Source: JAZKHE01 sp040385525
GTDB taxonomy: Bacteria; Bacteroidota; Bacteroidia; UBA4408
Assembly: GCA_040385525.1 (NCBI GenBank)
Contig: JAZKHE010000006.1
Location: forward strand, 248,001-312,000
Reading direction: 5' to 3'
Length of the DNA stretch: 64,000 nucleotides
The position numbers were made by a program, and so were the translations under genes. Below the pieces are notes generated by a model that did no database searches, was not told the DNA's origin, and saw only the letters and a list, made by a program, of their open reading frames with translations. This document shows positions 44,894 through 52,393 of the stretch, piece by piece; positions within the stretch are counted from its first letter, which is position 1, and every line of letters begins with the position of its first letter.

Positions 44894-44947
44894 TCTTCTA
44901 TAATTAAAATATCAAATAGCGGTAGCTTTAAAATTATTAGGAAATAA
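44894..44947 (+). repeat. 54-bp direct repeat, copy 2 (displaced tsaC 3' end)
   Basis: A second copy of the tsaC end, 1348 bp from copy 1 in the same orientation. In the tsaC frame it encodes the identical 17-residue peptide and TAA. Confidence 0.92.
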
Positions 44948-45177
44948 AAAGTGTTTTAGAAACTTTAATTAGTTGGTGCTGTTATAAAAACATTACTTTT
45001 TTTTGTTTTAATTTTTAATATATTTGTTTAGAAATATAAGTTGATAGTTTCAAACATATTTAACCAAAGTTTGGCGTATATCTGTTACTTTACAATACAT
45101 GTAAACAAGTTAGGTGCAAGTATTAGACTGACATTCCGCTAGAAAAAATATTTTACAAAAAGCTAAAGACAAACAAT

Positions 45178-45852
45178 ATGATTCCAGTTCATTTCCACGA
45201 TACAGACGAAGGCATTAATTTCACCGACTTTCATGATAAATTAATTGAGATTTGCACGGAGCATCAAAAAACTGGTCGAGCTTCAGCCTTTGCTTTAATA
45301 ATTTATGACTTTCACAATCCTCACATGGAAAGGATTTTGCGTGACTCTATTTATTGGAAATCCTTACATAATATATCAGGACAATATCTAACAGTTTTCA
45401 GCATTTTCGACAACAGCTTTAAAAATGAAGTAGAGGAAAAATTGAAACCGACCTTAGGACCAAAGAAAATGACTTTTTCTGCTACAGCTATTAAAACCGA
45501 TCAAAACCATCATCTTGGGTATGTTCAATTATTAGAGAAGTTTTTTAACGGCTTGGAGTTTAAATCCCCATCAATTCTGTTCTTTCAAGTTAATCAATCA
45601 AAAATAAGCAATCATTTTTTAATACATTTAAAAGAGGACAAATTTGAAGAAGGCTTTAATGAAATTAAAAAAATAATCAAGACAGGTGCTGATTCAGTAT
45701 CCGGCATATTTCCTCAAAACAAAAGCAATTACGATGAGATATTTGAATTAATTCAAAAGGATGTCGATTCAGCTATTTTTTGGCTTAAAGTAAAAAAGAA
45801 AGTTCCTATAATTGTCGAAATCGCAAACTTTGCAGGACTCTTCAAAACTTAA
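45178..45852 (+). CDS. Hypothetical protein (224 aa), accessory
   Basis: I do not recognise the family. It is a soluble alpha/beta protein. The N-terminal part MIPVHFHDTDEGINFTDF is followed by a strand AFALIIYDFHNPHMERILRD, and later by SPSILFFQVNQSK and NHFLIHLKED. The second half is helical and acidic. It lies alone between the module next to tsaC and the pyrimidine operon. It is followed by an unusually GC-rich stretch (45853-45920) with a strong hairpin, unlike the local base composition. It looks acquired. Confidence 0.6.
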   Translation: MIPVHFHDTDEGINFTDFHDKLIEICTEHQKTGRASAFALIIYDFHNPHMERILRDSIYWKSLHNISGQYLTVFSIFDNSFKNEVEEKLKPTLGPKKMTFSATAIKTDQNHHLGYVQLLEKFFNGLEFKSPSILFFQVNQSKISNHFLIHLKEDKFEEGFNEIKKIIKTGADSVSGIFPQNKSNYDEIFELIQKDVDSAIFWLKVKKKVPIIVEIANFAGLFKT

Positions 45853-45892
45853 CAGCAGACGTCAACGTATCGTATCTGTTTGCCACCAACCT

Positions 45893-45919
45893 CGTCCGCG
45901 TTTGAAACGCAGACGTTTT
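45893..45919 (+). terminator. GC-rich hairpin after the orphan gene
   Basis: CGTC-c-GCG (45893-45900) pairs with CGC-a-GACG (45908-45915) around loop TTTGAAA, followed by TTTT. It could end transcription of the 45178 gene. Confidence 0.5.
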
Positions 45920-45962
45920 ATTAAGCAACTTCTATTAAATTAAAATATTCACAATAAAAAAA

Positions 45963-45985
45963 GCGTAGTTAAAAACTACGCTTTT
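45963..45985. terminator. Bidirectional rho-independent terminator
   Basis: GCGTAGT (45963-45969) and ACTACGC (45975-45981) form a 7-bp stem with loop TAAAA, flanked by an A-run on the left and TTTT on the right. It can end the minus-strand pyrimidine operon and plus-strand transcripts. Confidence 0.8.
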
Positions 45986-46004
45986 AAATTATTTGCTATA
46001 CATT

Positions 46005-47273
46005 TTAATGATCATTTAAAGGTAAACCTCTTTTCTGGAACTCAATCCAGTTTAGGTATTCATCTCCTTTACGATGTTCTTCCATTGTAATACAATCTTT
46101 AACAGGACAAACAATCTGACACAAATTACATCCAACACATTCTTCTTCTTTAATTGTATAGGTATTGTATGGATTTCCTTTTTCGATGTTGATAGATTGA
46201 TGCGAAGTATCTTCGCAAGCTATATAACAAAGTCCACAATGTATACATGCATCTTGATTTATTTTTGCTGTAATGTGGAAATTAATATCTAACTCTTCCC
46301 AACGTGTAACTTTTGGAACCGATAATCCCACAAAATCATCAATTGTTTTATAGCCTTTTTCGTCCATCCAATTGTTTAAACCATCACATAAATCAGTAAT
46401 AATTTTAAACCCGTATATCATAGCGGCAGTACAAACTTGCACGTTACTAGCACCCAATAAAATAAATTCGGCTGCATCTTTCCAAGTGGTTACACCACCA
46501 ATACCAGAAATGGGTGTGTTACGAATTTTTTCTTCTTGCGCCAATGTAGTTAACATTTTTAATGCAATTGGTTTTACTGCTGGTCCGCAATAACCACCAA
46601 AAACAGATTGTCCTCCCACATTTGGATTTGGCACTAACGTATCTAAATTTACACCCGTAACCGACTGTATAGTATTTATTAAAGATAAACCATTTGTACC
46701 ACCTTCTATAGCAGCTAACGCTCCAGGAACAGCCGAATGAACATTTGGTGTAAGCTTTGTTATAACAGGAATATTTGCAACTTCCATTACCCATTCTACT
46801 ACCATTTTTGCAATTTCAGGATCTTGTCCAACAGCAGCGCCCATACCTCTTTCCACCATTCCGTGCGGACAACCAAAATTTAATTCTATACCGTGTGCAC
46901 CCGTATCTTCTACTTTTTTAACCATTTCGTGCCAACTTTTTCTATCGTTATCTGCCATCAACGATACAATCATTGCGCGATCAGGAAAAAGTTTTAATAC
47001 TTCTTTTATTTCTTTTAAATTTATTTCAAGAGGTCTATCCGAAATAAGTTCGATGTTATTAAAACCCGCCGCTTTTTTTCCGTATAAATCTAAAGATGAA
47101 TATCTTGAAGAAACATTTTTTACTTGCGAACCTAATGTTTTCCATACAACTCCACCCCAGCCTGCTTCAAAAGCACGTAATACATTTATTTTTTTATCCG
47201 TTGGCGGTGCCGAAGCTAACCAAAAAGGATTTGGAGATTTTATTCCGAGAAAAGTTGATTCTAAATTTGCCAT
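46005..47273 (-). CDS. preA: NAD-dependent dihydropyrimidine dehydrogenase subunit PreA
   Basis: 422 residues: a DHOD-like TIM barrel binding FMN (residues 1 to about 310, start MANLESTFLGIKSPNPFWLAS, ELNFGCPHG, SGIGGVTTWKDAAEFI), then a ferredoxin domain with two 4Fe-4S motifs (CIHCGLCYIAC and CVGCNLCQIVCPVKDC). With PreT it reduces uracil and thymine to the dihydropyrimidines. It is the last gene of the operon, 93 bp after preT, and is followed by a terminator. Confidence 0.95.
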   Translation of the reverse strand: MANLESTFLGIKSPNPFWLASAPPTDKKINVLRAFEAGWGGVVWKTLGSQVKNVSSRYSSLDLYGKKAAGFNNIELISDRPLEINLKEIKEVLKLFPDRAMIVSLMADNDRKSWHEMVKKVEDTGAHGIELNFGCPHGMVERGMGAAVGQDPEIAKMVVEWVMEVANIPVITKLTPNVHSAVPGALAAIEGGTNGLSLINTIQSVTGVNLDTLVPNPNVGGQSVFGGYCGPAVKPIALKMLTTLAQEEKIRNTPISGIGGVTTWKDAAEFILLGASNVQVCTAAMIYGFKIITDLCDGLNNWMDEKGYKTIDDFVGLSVPKVTRWEELDINFHITAKINQDACIHCGLCYIACEDTSHQSINIEKGNPYNTYTIKEEECVGCNLCQIVCPVKDCITMEEHRKGDEYLNWIEFQKRGLPLNDH

Positions 47274-47366
47274 AACTTTTTTAATTTGATGATTTGAAAA
47301 TGTGCTAATTTGCTGATGTTAAAAATGATTTTTTCAATCATAACAATCTGCGTTATCAGCGTTCAA

Positions 47367-48710
47367 TTATTTTATTTTAAGATAAGTTAAAATGCCATTC
47401 GCACCATCTTTACCAGCTTGAACTGCATCCACTACTTCTTTTCCACCATTTACAGCATCACCACCAGCAAAAACACCTTTTAAATTGGTTTCGCCAACAT
47501 TGCCCACAATAATTTTTCCACTATTGTTTTTCACATCAGATTTTTTAACTAAATCCTCAAAAGGAATTTGTCCAGCTGCTTTAATTACCATATCTACATC
47601 AAGTGTAAAAGTTTCGCCAGTATCAACAGGCGCTCTACGTCCAGAAGCATCAGGCTCACCTAACTTCATTTTGGTACAAACCAATTGTTTTACTTTGCCA
47701 TTTTCGCCAATAATTTCTTTTGGAGAAGCCAACCAAATAAAAGAACAACCATCTAATTTTGCAATATCTAACTCAACATCAGTACATGGTTTTTCGTTTT
47801 CTGTACGGCGATAAATCATAGTAACTTCTTTAGCACCTAATCGTTTAGATTGTGTAGCAGCATCAATAGCCGTCATACCCATACCAATTACAGCCACTTT
47901 ATCGCCAATTGCAATTTTAGAATAATCATTGGTGCGTAAATCGTAAATAAATGAAATAGCATCAACAACACCTTCTAAGTTTTCGCCTGGAATGTTTAGT
48001 TCGCGAGCTATACCAACACCAATTCCTAAAAATACGGCATCGTAATTTTTTTGTAAATCAGCTAACGTAACATCTTTACCTAACTCTTGTTTGTATTTAA
48101 TATCAATACCTCCAACAGAAGTAATATAATCAACTTCATCCTTACAAAACTGGGGAGTAACTTTGTAAGCCGCCACACCATAGGTCATTAAGCCACCACC
48201 TTTTTCTTCTTTTTCGTAAATAGTAACATCAATACCTTGTAAAGACAATGTATGAGCGCAAGATAAACCCGCAGGGCCAGCACCAATTACGGCTACTTTT
48301 TTTCCATTAGAAGGTTTACGTTCAAACAATTTCCATTTAGCTGCAATTGCTTTTTCGGTAGAATAACGTTGTAGTTTTGCAATTGAAATCGGTTCTTCGT
48401 GCAATAAATTATACACACAAGCTCCTTCGCACAATTTTTCTACTGGACAAACTTTTGAGCAACCAGCACCCATTATGTTTGACGATAAAATTGTTTTTGC
48501 AGAACCTTTTACATTGCCAGAAGCAATTTGTTTTATAAATAAAGGTACATCAATACTTGTTGGACATGATTTTGTGCAAGGCGCATCGTAACAATTAATA
48601 CAACGATTTGCTTCTATTATTGCACCTTCTTCATGATCGTAAGGAGGATGTATATCAGAAAAATTATGTTTTAATTCTTCTGTTGATAAACGATTGTTTT
48701 GTATAGCCAT
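47367..48710 (-). CDS. preT: Dihydropyrimidine dehydrogenase subunit PreT (NAD(P)H oxidoreductase)
   Basis: 447 residues of the glutamate-synthase-small-subunit-like flavoprotein family. The N-terminal Fe-S domain has cysteines in RCINCYDAPCTKSCPTSID and GCSKVCPVEKLCEGACV. FAD binding is at AVIGAGPAGLSCAHTLSLQG near residues 140-160, with a second dinucleotide motif AVIGMGMTAIDAATQ near 270-285. It passes electrons from NAD(P)H to PreA. Next to preA the assignment as PreT rather than GltD is secure. Confidence 0.93.
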   Translation of the reverse strand: MAIQNNRLSTEELKHNFSDIHPPYDHEEGAIIEANRCINCYDAPCTKSCPTSIDVPLFIKQIASGNVKGSAKTILSSNIMGAGCSKVCPVEKLCEGACVYNLLHEEPISIAKLQRYSTEKAIAAKWKLFERKPSNGKKVAVIGAGPAGLSCAHTLSLQGIDVTIYEKEEKGGGLMTYGVAAYKVTPQFCKDEVDYITSVGGIDIKYKQELGKDVTLADLQKNYDAVFLGIGVGIARELNIPGENLEGVVDAISFIYDLRTNDYSKIAIGDKVAVIGMGMTAIDAATQSKRLGAKEVTMIYRRTENEKPCTDVELDIAKLDGCSFIWLASPKEIIGENGKVKQLVCTKMKLGEPDASGRRAPVDTGETFTLDVDMVIKAAGQIPFEDLVKKSDVKNNSGKIIVGNVGETNLKGVFAGGDAVNGGKEVVDAVQAGKDGANGILTYLKIK

Positions 48711-48734
48711 TTTTATAAAATTAGGAGTTATGAA

Positions 48735-48797
48735 TTATAAATTATGAGTTAAAAATAAAGAGCAAAAAACTCAAAACAATTAACTCATAATTTATAA
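48735..48797. repeat. 18-bp inverted repeat between preT and the ureidopropionase gene
   Basis: TTATAAATTATGAGTTAA (48735-48752) and its exact reverse complement (48780-48797) enclose a 27-base spacer. The words TTATGAGTTA / AACTCATAA recur in other spacers (14251-14285, about 49700-49725). Confidence 0.8.
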
Positions 48798-48804
48798 CTA
48801 AATA

Positions 48805-49671
48805 TTATAGTTCAGTTAAAACACCATACGTTTCAGGTCTTCTATCTCTAAAAAATTGCCATGTACTGCGCACTTCATCAATCATCTCTAAATCAAAATC
48901 TGCAATTAATAATTCGTCATTGTCTCTTGATGCTTGTGCAAATATTTGTCCTCTTGGATCTACAAAATAAGATTGTCCATAGAATTTACCTAAGTTCCAA
49001 GGTTTTTCTTCGCCAACGCGATTAATGCAACCCATAAAATATCCATTAGCAGCTGCGTGTGCAGGTTGTTCTAATTTCCATAAGTATTCGCTTAATCCTG
49101 CAACAGTGGCCGAAGGGTTATAAACTATTTCTGCTCCGTTTAAGCCTAAACATCTTGCACCATCAGGGAAATGTCTATCATAACAAATATAAACGCCCAC
49201 TTTTGCGTATTTAGTTTGAAAAACTGGATAACCTAAATTTCCTGGTTTAAAGAAGAATTTTTCCCAAAAACCAGATGTATGTGGAATATGATTTTTTCTG
49301 TATTTACCTAAATAAGTTCCGTCTGCATCTATTACTGCTGCTGTGTTATACAATACTCCTGCTTGCTCTTTTTCGTAAATAGGAACAATAATAACCATAT
49401 TGTATTTTTTAGCATACGTTGCCATTAAATCGGTTGTAGGACCAGGAACAGCTTCTGCAGATTCGTACCATTTTTTATCTTGACCTGGACAAAAATAAGG
49501 TGTGTTAAAAATTTCTTGCAAGCATAAAATTTGTACACCTTTTTTTCCTGCTTCTTCAATCATAGGAATATGTTTTTGCACCATTGCGTTGCAAATTTCT
49601 TGAACAGTTCCTTCTCCTTCTGTCATTGGTAGACTCATTTGTATAAGTCCTGATTTAATCATTCTTGCCAT
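48805..49671 (-). CDS. Beta-ureidopropionase (nitrilase superfamily)
   Basis: A 288-residue carbon-nitrogen hydrolase that converts N-carbamoyl-beta-alanine (or the isobutyrate analogue) to beta-alanine, CO2 and ammonia. The catalytic triad is E53 (CLQEIFN), K126 (KYRKNH) and C163 (YICYDRHF). The segment NTPYFCPGQDKKWYESAE is typical of PydC-like enzymes. N-carbamoylputrescine amidases are close relatives, but the operon context decides for ureidopropionase. It lies downstream of hydA, separated by 53 bp. Confidence 0.93.
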   Translation of the reverse strand: MARMIKSGLIQMSLPMTEGEGTVQEICNAMVQKHIPMIEEAGKKGVQILCLQEIFNTPYFCPGQDKKWYESAEAVPGPTTDLMATYAKKYNMVIIVPIYEKEQAGVLYNTAAVIDADGTYLGKYRKNHIPHTSGFWEKFFFKPGNLGYPVFQTKYAKVGVYICYDRHFPDGARCLGLNGAEIVYNPSATVAGLSEYLWKLEQPAHAAANGYFMGCINRVGEEKPWNLGKFYGQSYFVDPRGQIFAQASRDNDELLIADFDLEMIDEVRSTWQFFRDRRPETYGVLTEL

Positions 49672-49724
49672 AGTTTTTAGAGTTTAGAGTTGTGAATTAA
49701 TAGTTTATAGTTATGAGTTAATAA

Positions 49725-51104
49725 TTAAATTATGTTTTCTAATTTTTTTCGTTTAATGAACTGTCCATTACCTTTTTGCAATTGTAATTTTTCGTTTTCA
49801 ATTGCAATTTTACCACGCAACAAAACTGTTTCGCATTTACCAGTTACTTCTAATCCTTCGTAAGCCGAATAATCAACGTGCATGTGGTGTGTTTTAACAG
49901 AAATAGTATGTTTTTTTGTTGGATTAAAAATTACAATATCAGCATCAGCTCCAATAGATAAAGTTCCTTTTTTAGGATACATACCAAATATTTTTGCCGC
50001 ATTAGTAGATGTTATTTCTACATATTTCGATAAAGATATTTTTCCTTTATTTACACCTTCCGAAAACATAAATTCCATTCGATGCTCAATAGCAGGGTGT
50101 CCATTTGGAATTTTAGAAAAATCGTTTTCGCCCATTTTCTTTTGCTCCCACATAAACGGACAATGGTCGGTACCAACGGTTTGTATCAACCCCTGATTTA
50201 TTCCATTCCATAAAGCAACTTGATCTTTTTTCTCACGCAAAGGTGGACTCATTACCCATTTTGCACTTTCAAATCCTTTGTCGTACAAGCTTGCGTCAAT
50301 CATTAAATATTGCGAACAAGTTTCTACATATACTTTTTGGTTTCTTAATGTTGCTCTACGTACTGCATTTAAAGCGCCTTCGCAGGTCATGTGCACAATA
50401 TATCCAGGGCAACCTGTATAAAAAAGCATATCAGAAAAACGCGCAGAAGCTTCGGCTTCAGTAACTTCTGGCTGAGATAAATAATGATATAATGGAGATA
50501 ATTTTCCTTCTTTACGATGTTTAGCAATTAAAGAATCAATCATATCTCCATTGGTAGCGTGCACGGTAACTAAGCCTCCATTTTCTTTTACTACTTTCAT
50601 TAAGTTTACCATTTGCCCATCATCAATCATTAATGCGCCTTTGTAAGCCATAAATGTTTTAAAAGAAGTTATTCCTTCTTTCACAATCATATCAACTATT
50701 TCTTTAGCAACATTATCATTAAAATCGGTAACCGCCATGTGGTATGAATAGTCGCAAACTGCATCTTGAGAACGCTTTTGCCATGCGTGCAGAGCGTTAT
50801 AAAGTGTATCGCCTTGCGTTTGCAAAATAAAATCAATCACAGTTGTGGTTCCGCCGTGTAAAGCTGCGCCAGTACCTGTTTCGTAATTATCGCTAGATGA
50901 TGTACCCATAAAAGGCATATCTAAATGCACATGCGGGTCTATTCCACCCGGAAAAACTAATTTACCAGTTGCATCAATTATTTTATCGGCTTTGTAATTT
51001 AAATCTTTTCCGATAGCAACAATTTTTTCACCTTCAATAAAAATATCAGCAACAAAATCTTCTGAAGCTGTAACTAAATGACCATTTTTAATTAATATCG
51101 ACAT
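49725..51104 (-). CDS. hydA: Dihydropyrimidinase
   Basis: A 459-residue cyclic amidohydrolase that opens 5,6-dihydrouracil/dihydrothymine to the N-carbamoyl-beta-amino acid. The metal site is H58/H60 (IDPHVHLDMPF) with the carbamylated lysine K155 (FMAYKGALM), and HATNGD and GTDHCPF later. The binuclear zinc site looks complete. It begins 7 bp after the KilA-N gene. The length is typical. Confidence 0.95.
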   Translation of the reverse strand: MSILIKNGHLVTASEDFVADIFIEGEKIVAIGKDLNYKADKIIDATGKLVFPGGIDPHVHLDMPFMGTSSSDNYETGTGAALHGGTTTVIDFILQTQGDTLYNALHAWQKRSQDAVCDYSYHMAVTDFNDNVAKEIVDMIVKEGITSFKTFMAYKGALMIDDGQMVNLMKVVKENGGLVTVHATNGDMIDSLIAKHRKEGKLSPLYHYLSQPEVTEAEASARFSDMLFYTGCPGYIVHMTCEGALNAVRRATLRNQKVYVETCSQYLMIDASLYDKGFESAKWVMSPPLREKKDQVALWNGINQGLIQTVGTDHCPFMWEQKKMGENDFSKIPNGHPAIEHRMEFMFSEGVNKGKISLSKYVEITSTNAAKIFGMYPKKGTLSIGADADIVIFNPTKKHTISVKTHHMHVDYSAYEGLEVTGKCETVLLRGKIAIENEKLQLQKGNGQFIKRKKLENII

Positions 51105-51111
51105 TTTACTT

Positions 51112-51939
51112 TTATTTTAATTTTTTTATCGCCTTACTATCAAGCAGCGATTTCATTTGTGCAATTGCTACTTTATTCAATTGTTTTAATCTTTCCTTTT
51201 GATCTAAATTATGAGAAATTAATAAAGCATTAATACTCTCCATATTACTCAATACTACTAACTGTTCTAAACTAGCACTATCTCTAATATTATCTTTTTT
51301 ATTGATAGTAGTTTCTCTCCATTCTTTAGCTGTTAAACCAAACAAAGCAACGTTTAATAAATCTGCTTCGTTTGCATAAATAAAATTAGCTTGTGTTTTT
51401 GTAATTTCATTTGGAATTAGATTTTCTTTAATGCTATCAGTATGTATTCGGTAATTTATTTTTGAGATTACACGTTGCAAATTCCATTCTAAATGATGTT
51501 GACTATTTTCTACTTCTTTTAAACGTTGAAATTCTTTAATTAAAAATAATTTAAAAACTGGACTTATTGCAGAACAAAATTCAAAAGCAATATCTTTATG
51601 TGCATAGGTTCCACCGTATTTTCCTAATTTAACTAAAAATCCAATTGCATTTGTTTTTTCAATCCATAAACCAGCACTTAAAACAAAACTTGGTAAACCT
51701 GCTTGCATTTTAAAGTGGTCGAATTCCACCACTTTAAAATCAGGATTATAAAGTTGTTCCCAAGTGCCAATAAATTCAATAGTTGTACGTGTACGAATCC
51801 AGTTCTTAATTATATCTGCTGCACGAGAATCACCATCTTTAGAATTAGCAATATCTGTTAAGCAAATATAATCGCTATCGTTGATCGAAATCACCGACAC
51901 ATCAATTCCTTGAACTTTTATTATGTTGCTTTTTGTCAA
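51112..51939 (-). CDS. KilA-N domain protein (275 aa)
   Basis: The N-terminal half is a KilA-N DNA-binding domain (ICLTDIANSKDGDSRAADI, IKNWIRTRTTIEFIGTWEQL, then GLWIEKTNAIGFLVKLGKYGGTYAHKDIAFEF). The rest is helical (FKLFLIKEFQRLKEVE and after). KilA-N proteins are mostly phage or plasmid regulators and antirepressors. No other phage gene is near. It lies in the same direction inside the pyrimidine operon, 19 bp after the cytosine deaminase gene and 7 bp before hydA, so it is co-expressed. It could be a local regulator or an inserted passenger. Confidence 0.85.
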   Translation of the reverse strand: MTKSNIIKVQGIDVSVISINDSDYICLTDIANSKDGDSRAADIIKNWIRTRTTIEFIGTWEQLYNPDFKVVEFDHFKMQAGLPSFVLSAGLWIEKTNAIGFLVKLGKYGGTYAHKDIAFEFCSAISPVFKLFLIKEFQRLKEVENSQHHLEWNLQRVISKINYRIHTDSIKENLIPNEITKTQANFIYANEADLLNVALFGLTAKEWRETTINKKDNIRDSASLEQLVVLSNMESINALLISHNLDQKERLKQLNKVAIAQMKSLLDSKAIKKLK

Positions 51940-51958
51940 TTTTAAAATTTTGTTTCAA

Positions 51959-52393
51959 TTAATCAACTCCAATATCTTCATTCCAAAGTTTTGGATTTTT
52001 ATCAATAAATTTATTCATCATTTCAATACATTCTTCGCTATTCAAATCTATTACTTCAACACCGTGCGATTCCATAAATTCGCGCGCACCAGAAAATGTT
52101 TTTGATTCGCCAGCATACACTTTTTTTATGCCGAATTGAACAACAGTGCCTGCACACATATAACAAGGCATTAATGTAGAATAAAGTACTGAATCTTTGT
52201 AACTCCCTACTCTACCTGCATTTCGTAAGCAATCAATTTCAGCATGTGTCATCGGGTCATTGTCTTGTACACGTTTATTATGTCCACGACCAACTATTTT
52301 TCCATCTTTAACCAACACACTTCCTATTGGAATACCTTTTTCGCTTAAACCTGTTTTAGCTTCTTCAATAGCAGCTTGCAAAAATTTATCCAT
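51959..52393 (-). CDS. Cytosine deaminase, yeast (Fcy1) type
   Basis: A 144-residue CDA-fold deaminase. Zinc ligands are H50 with catalytic E52 (HAEIDCL), C77 and C80 (PCYMCAG). The C-terminus (EECIEMMNKFIDKNPKLWNEDIG) matches the end of yeast cytosine deaminase (FIDERP..WFEDIGE), a stronger match than to guanine or tRNA adenosine deaminases. It would turn cytosine into uracil, feeding PreTA. It overlaps the transporter gene by 8 bp. It is not related to the amidohydrolase-type CodA of E. coli. Confidence 0.88.
   Translation of the reverse strand: MDKFLQAAIEEAKTGLSEKGIPIGSVLVKDGKIVGRGHNKRVQDNDPMTHAEIDCLRNAGRVGSYKDSVLYSTLMPCYMCAGTVVQFGIKKVYAGESKTFSGAREFMESHGVEVIDLNSEECIEMMNKFIDKNPKLWNEDIGVD

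Larger units (their letters stand above)
44803..45177. other. Gene-free stretch with promoter, operator and tsaC-end copy
   Basis: It holds the minus-strand promoter and inverted repeat of the HTH/nucleotidyltransferase operon (44823-44870) and the second tsaC-end copy (44894-44947). The remaining 230 bp before the gene at 45178 show no gene or clear signal, apart from CGTATATCTGTT at 45075-45086, which partly resembles CGTATCTGTT at 45871-45880 after that gene. Confidence 0.7.

Noticed and set aside
47367..48710. Glutamate synthase small subunit (GltD)
   Set aside because: Same family, but no gltB is adjacent and preA follows directly, so PreT is correct.
51112..51939. Prophage remnant around the KilA-N gene
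   Set aside because: No integrase, capsid, lysis or other phage gene is nearby and the catabolic operon is continuous on both sides.
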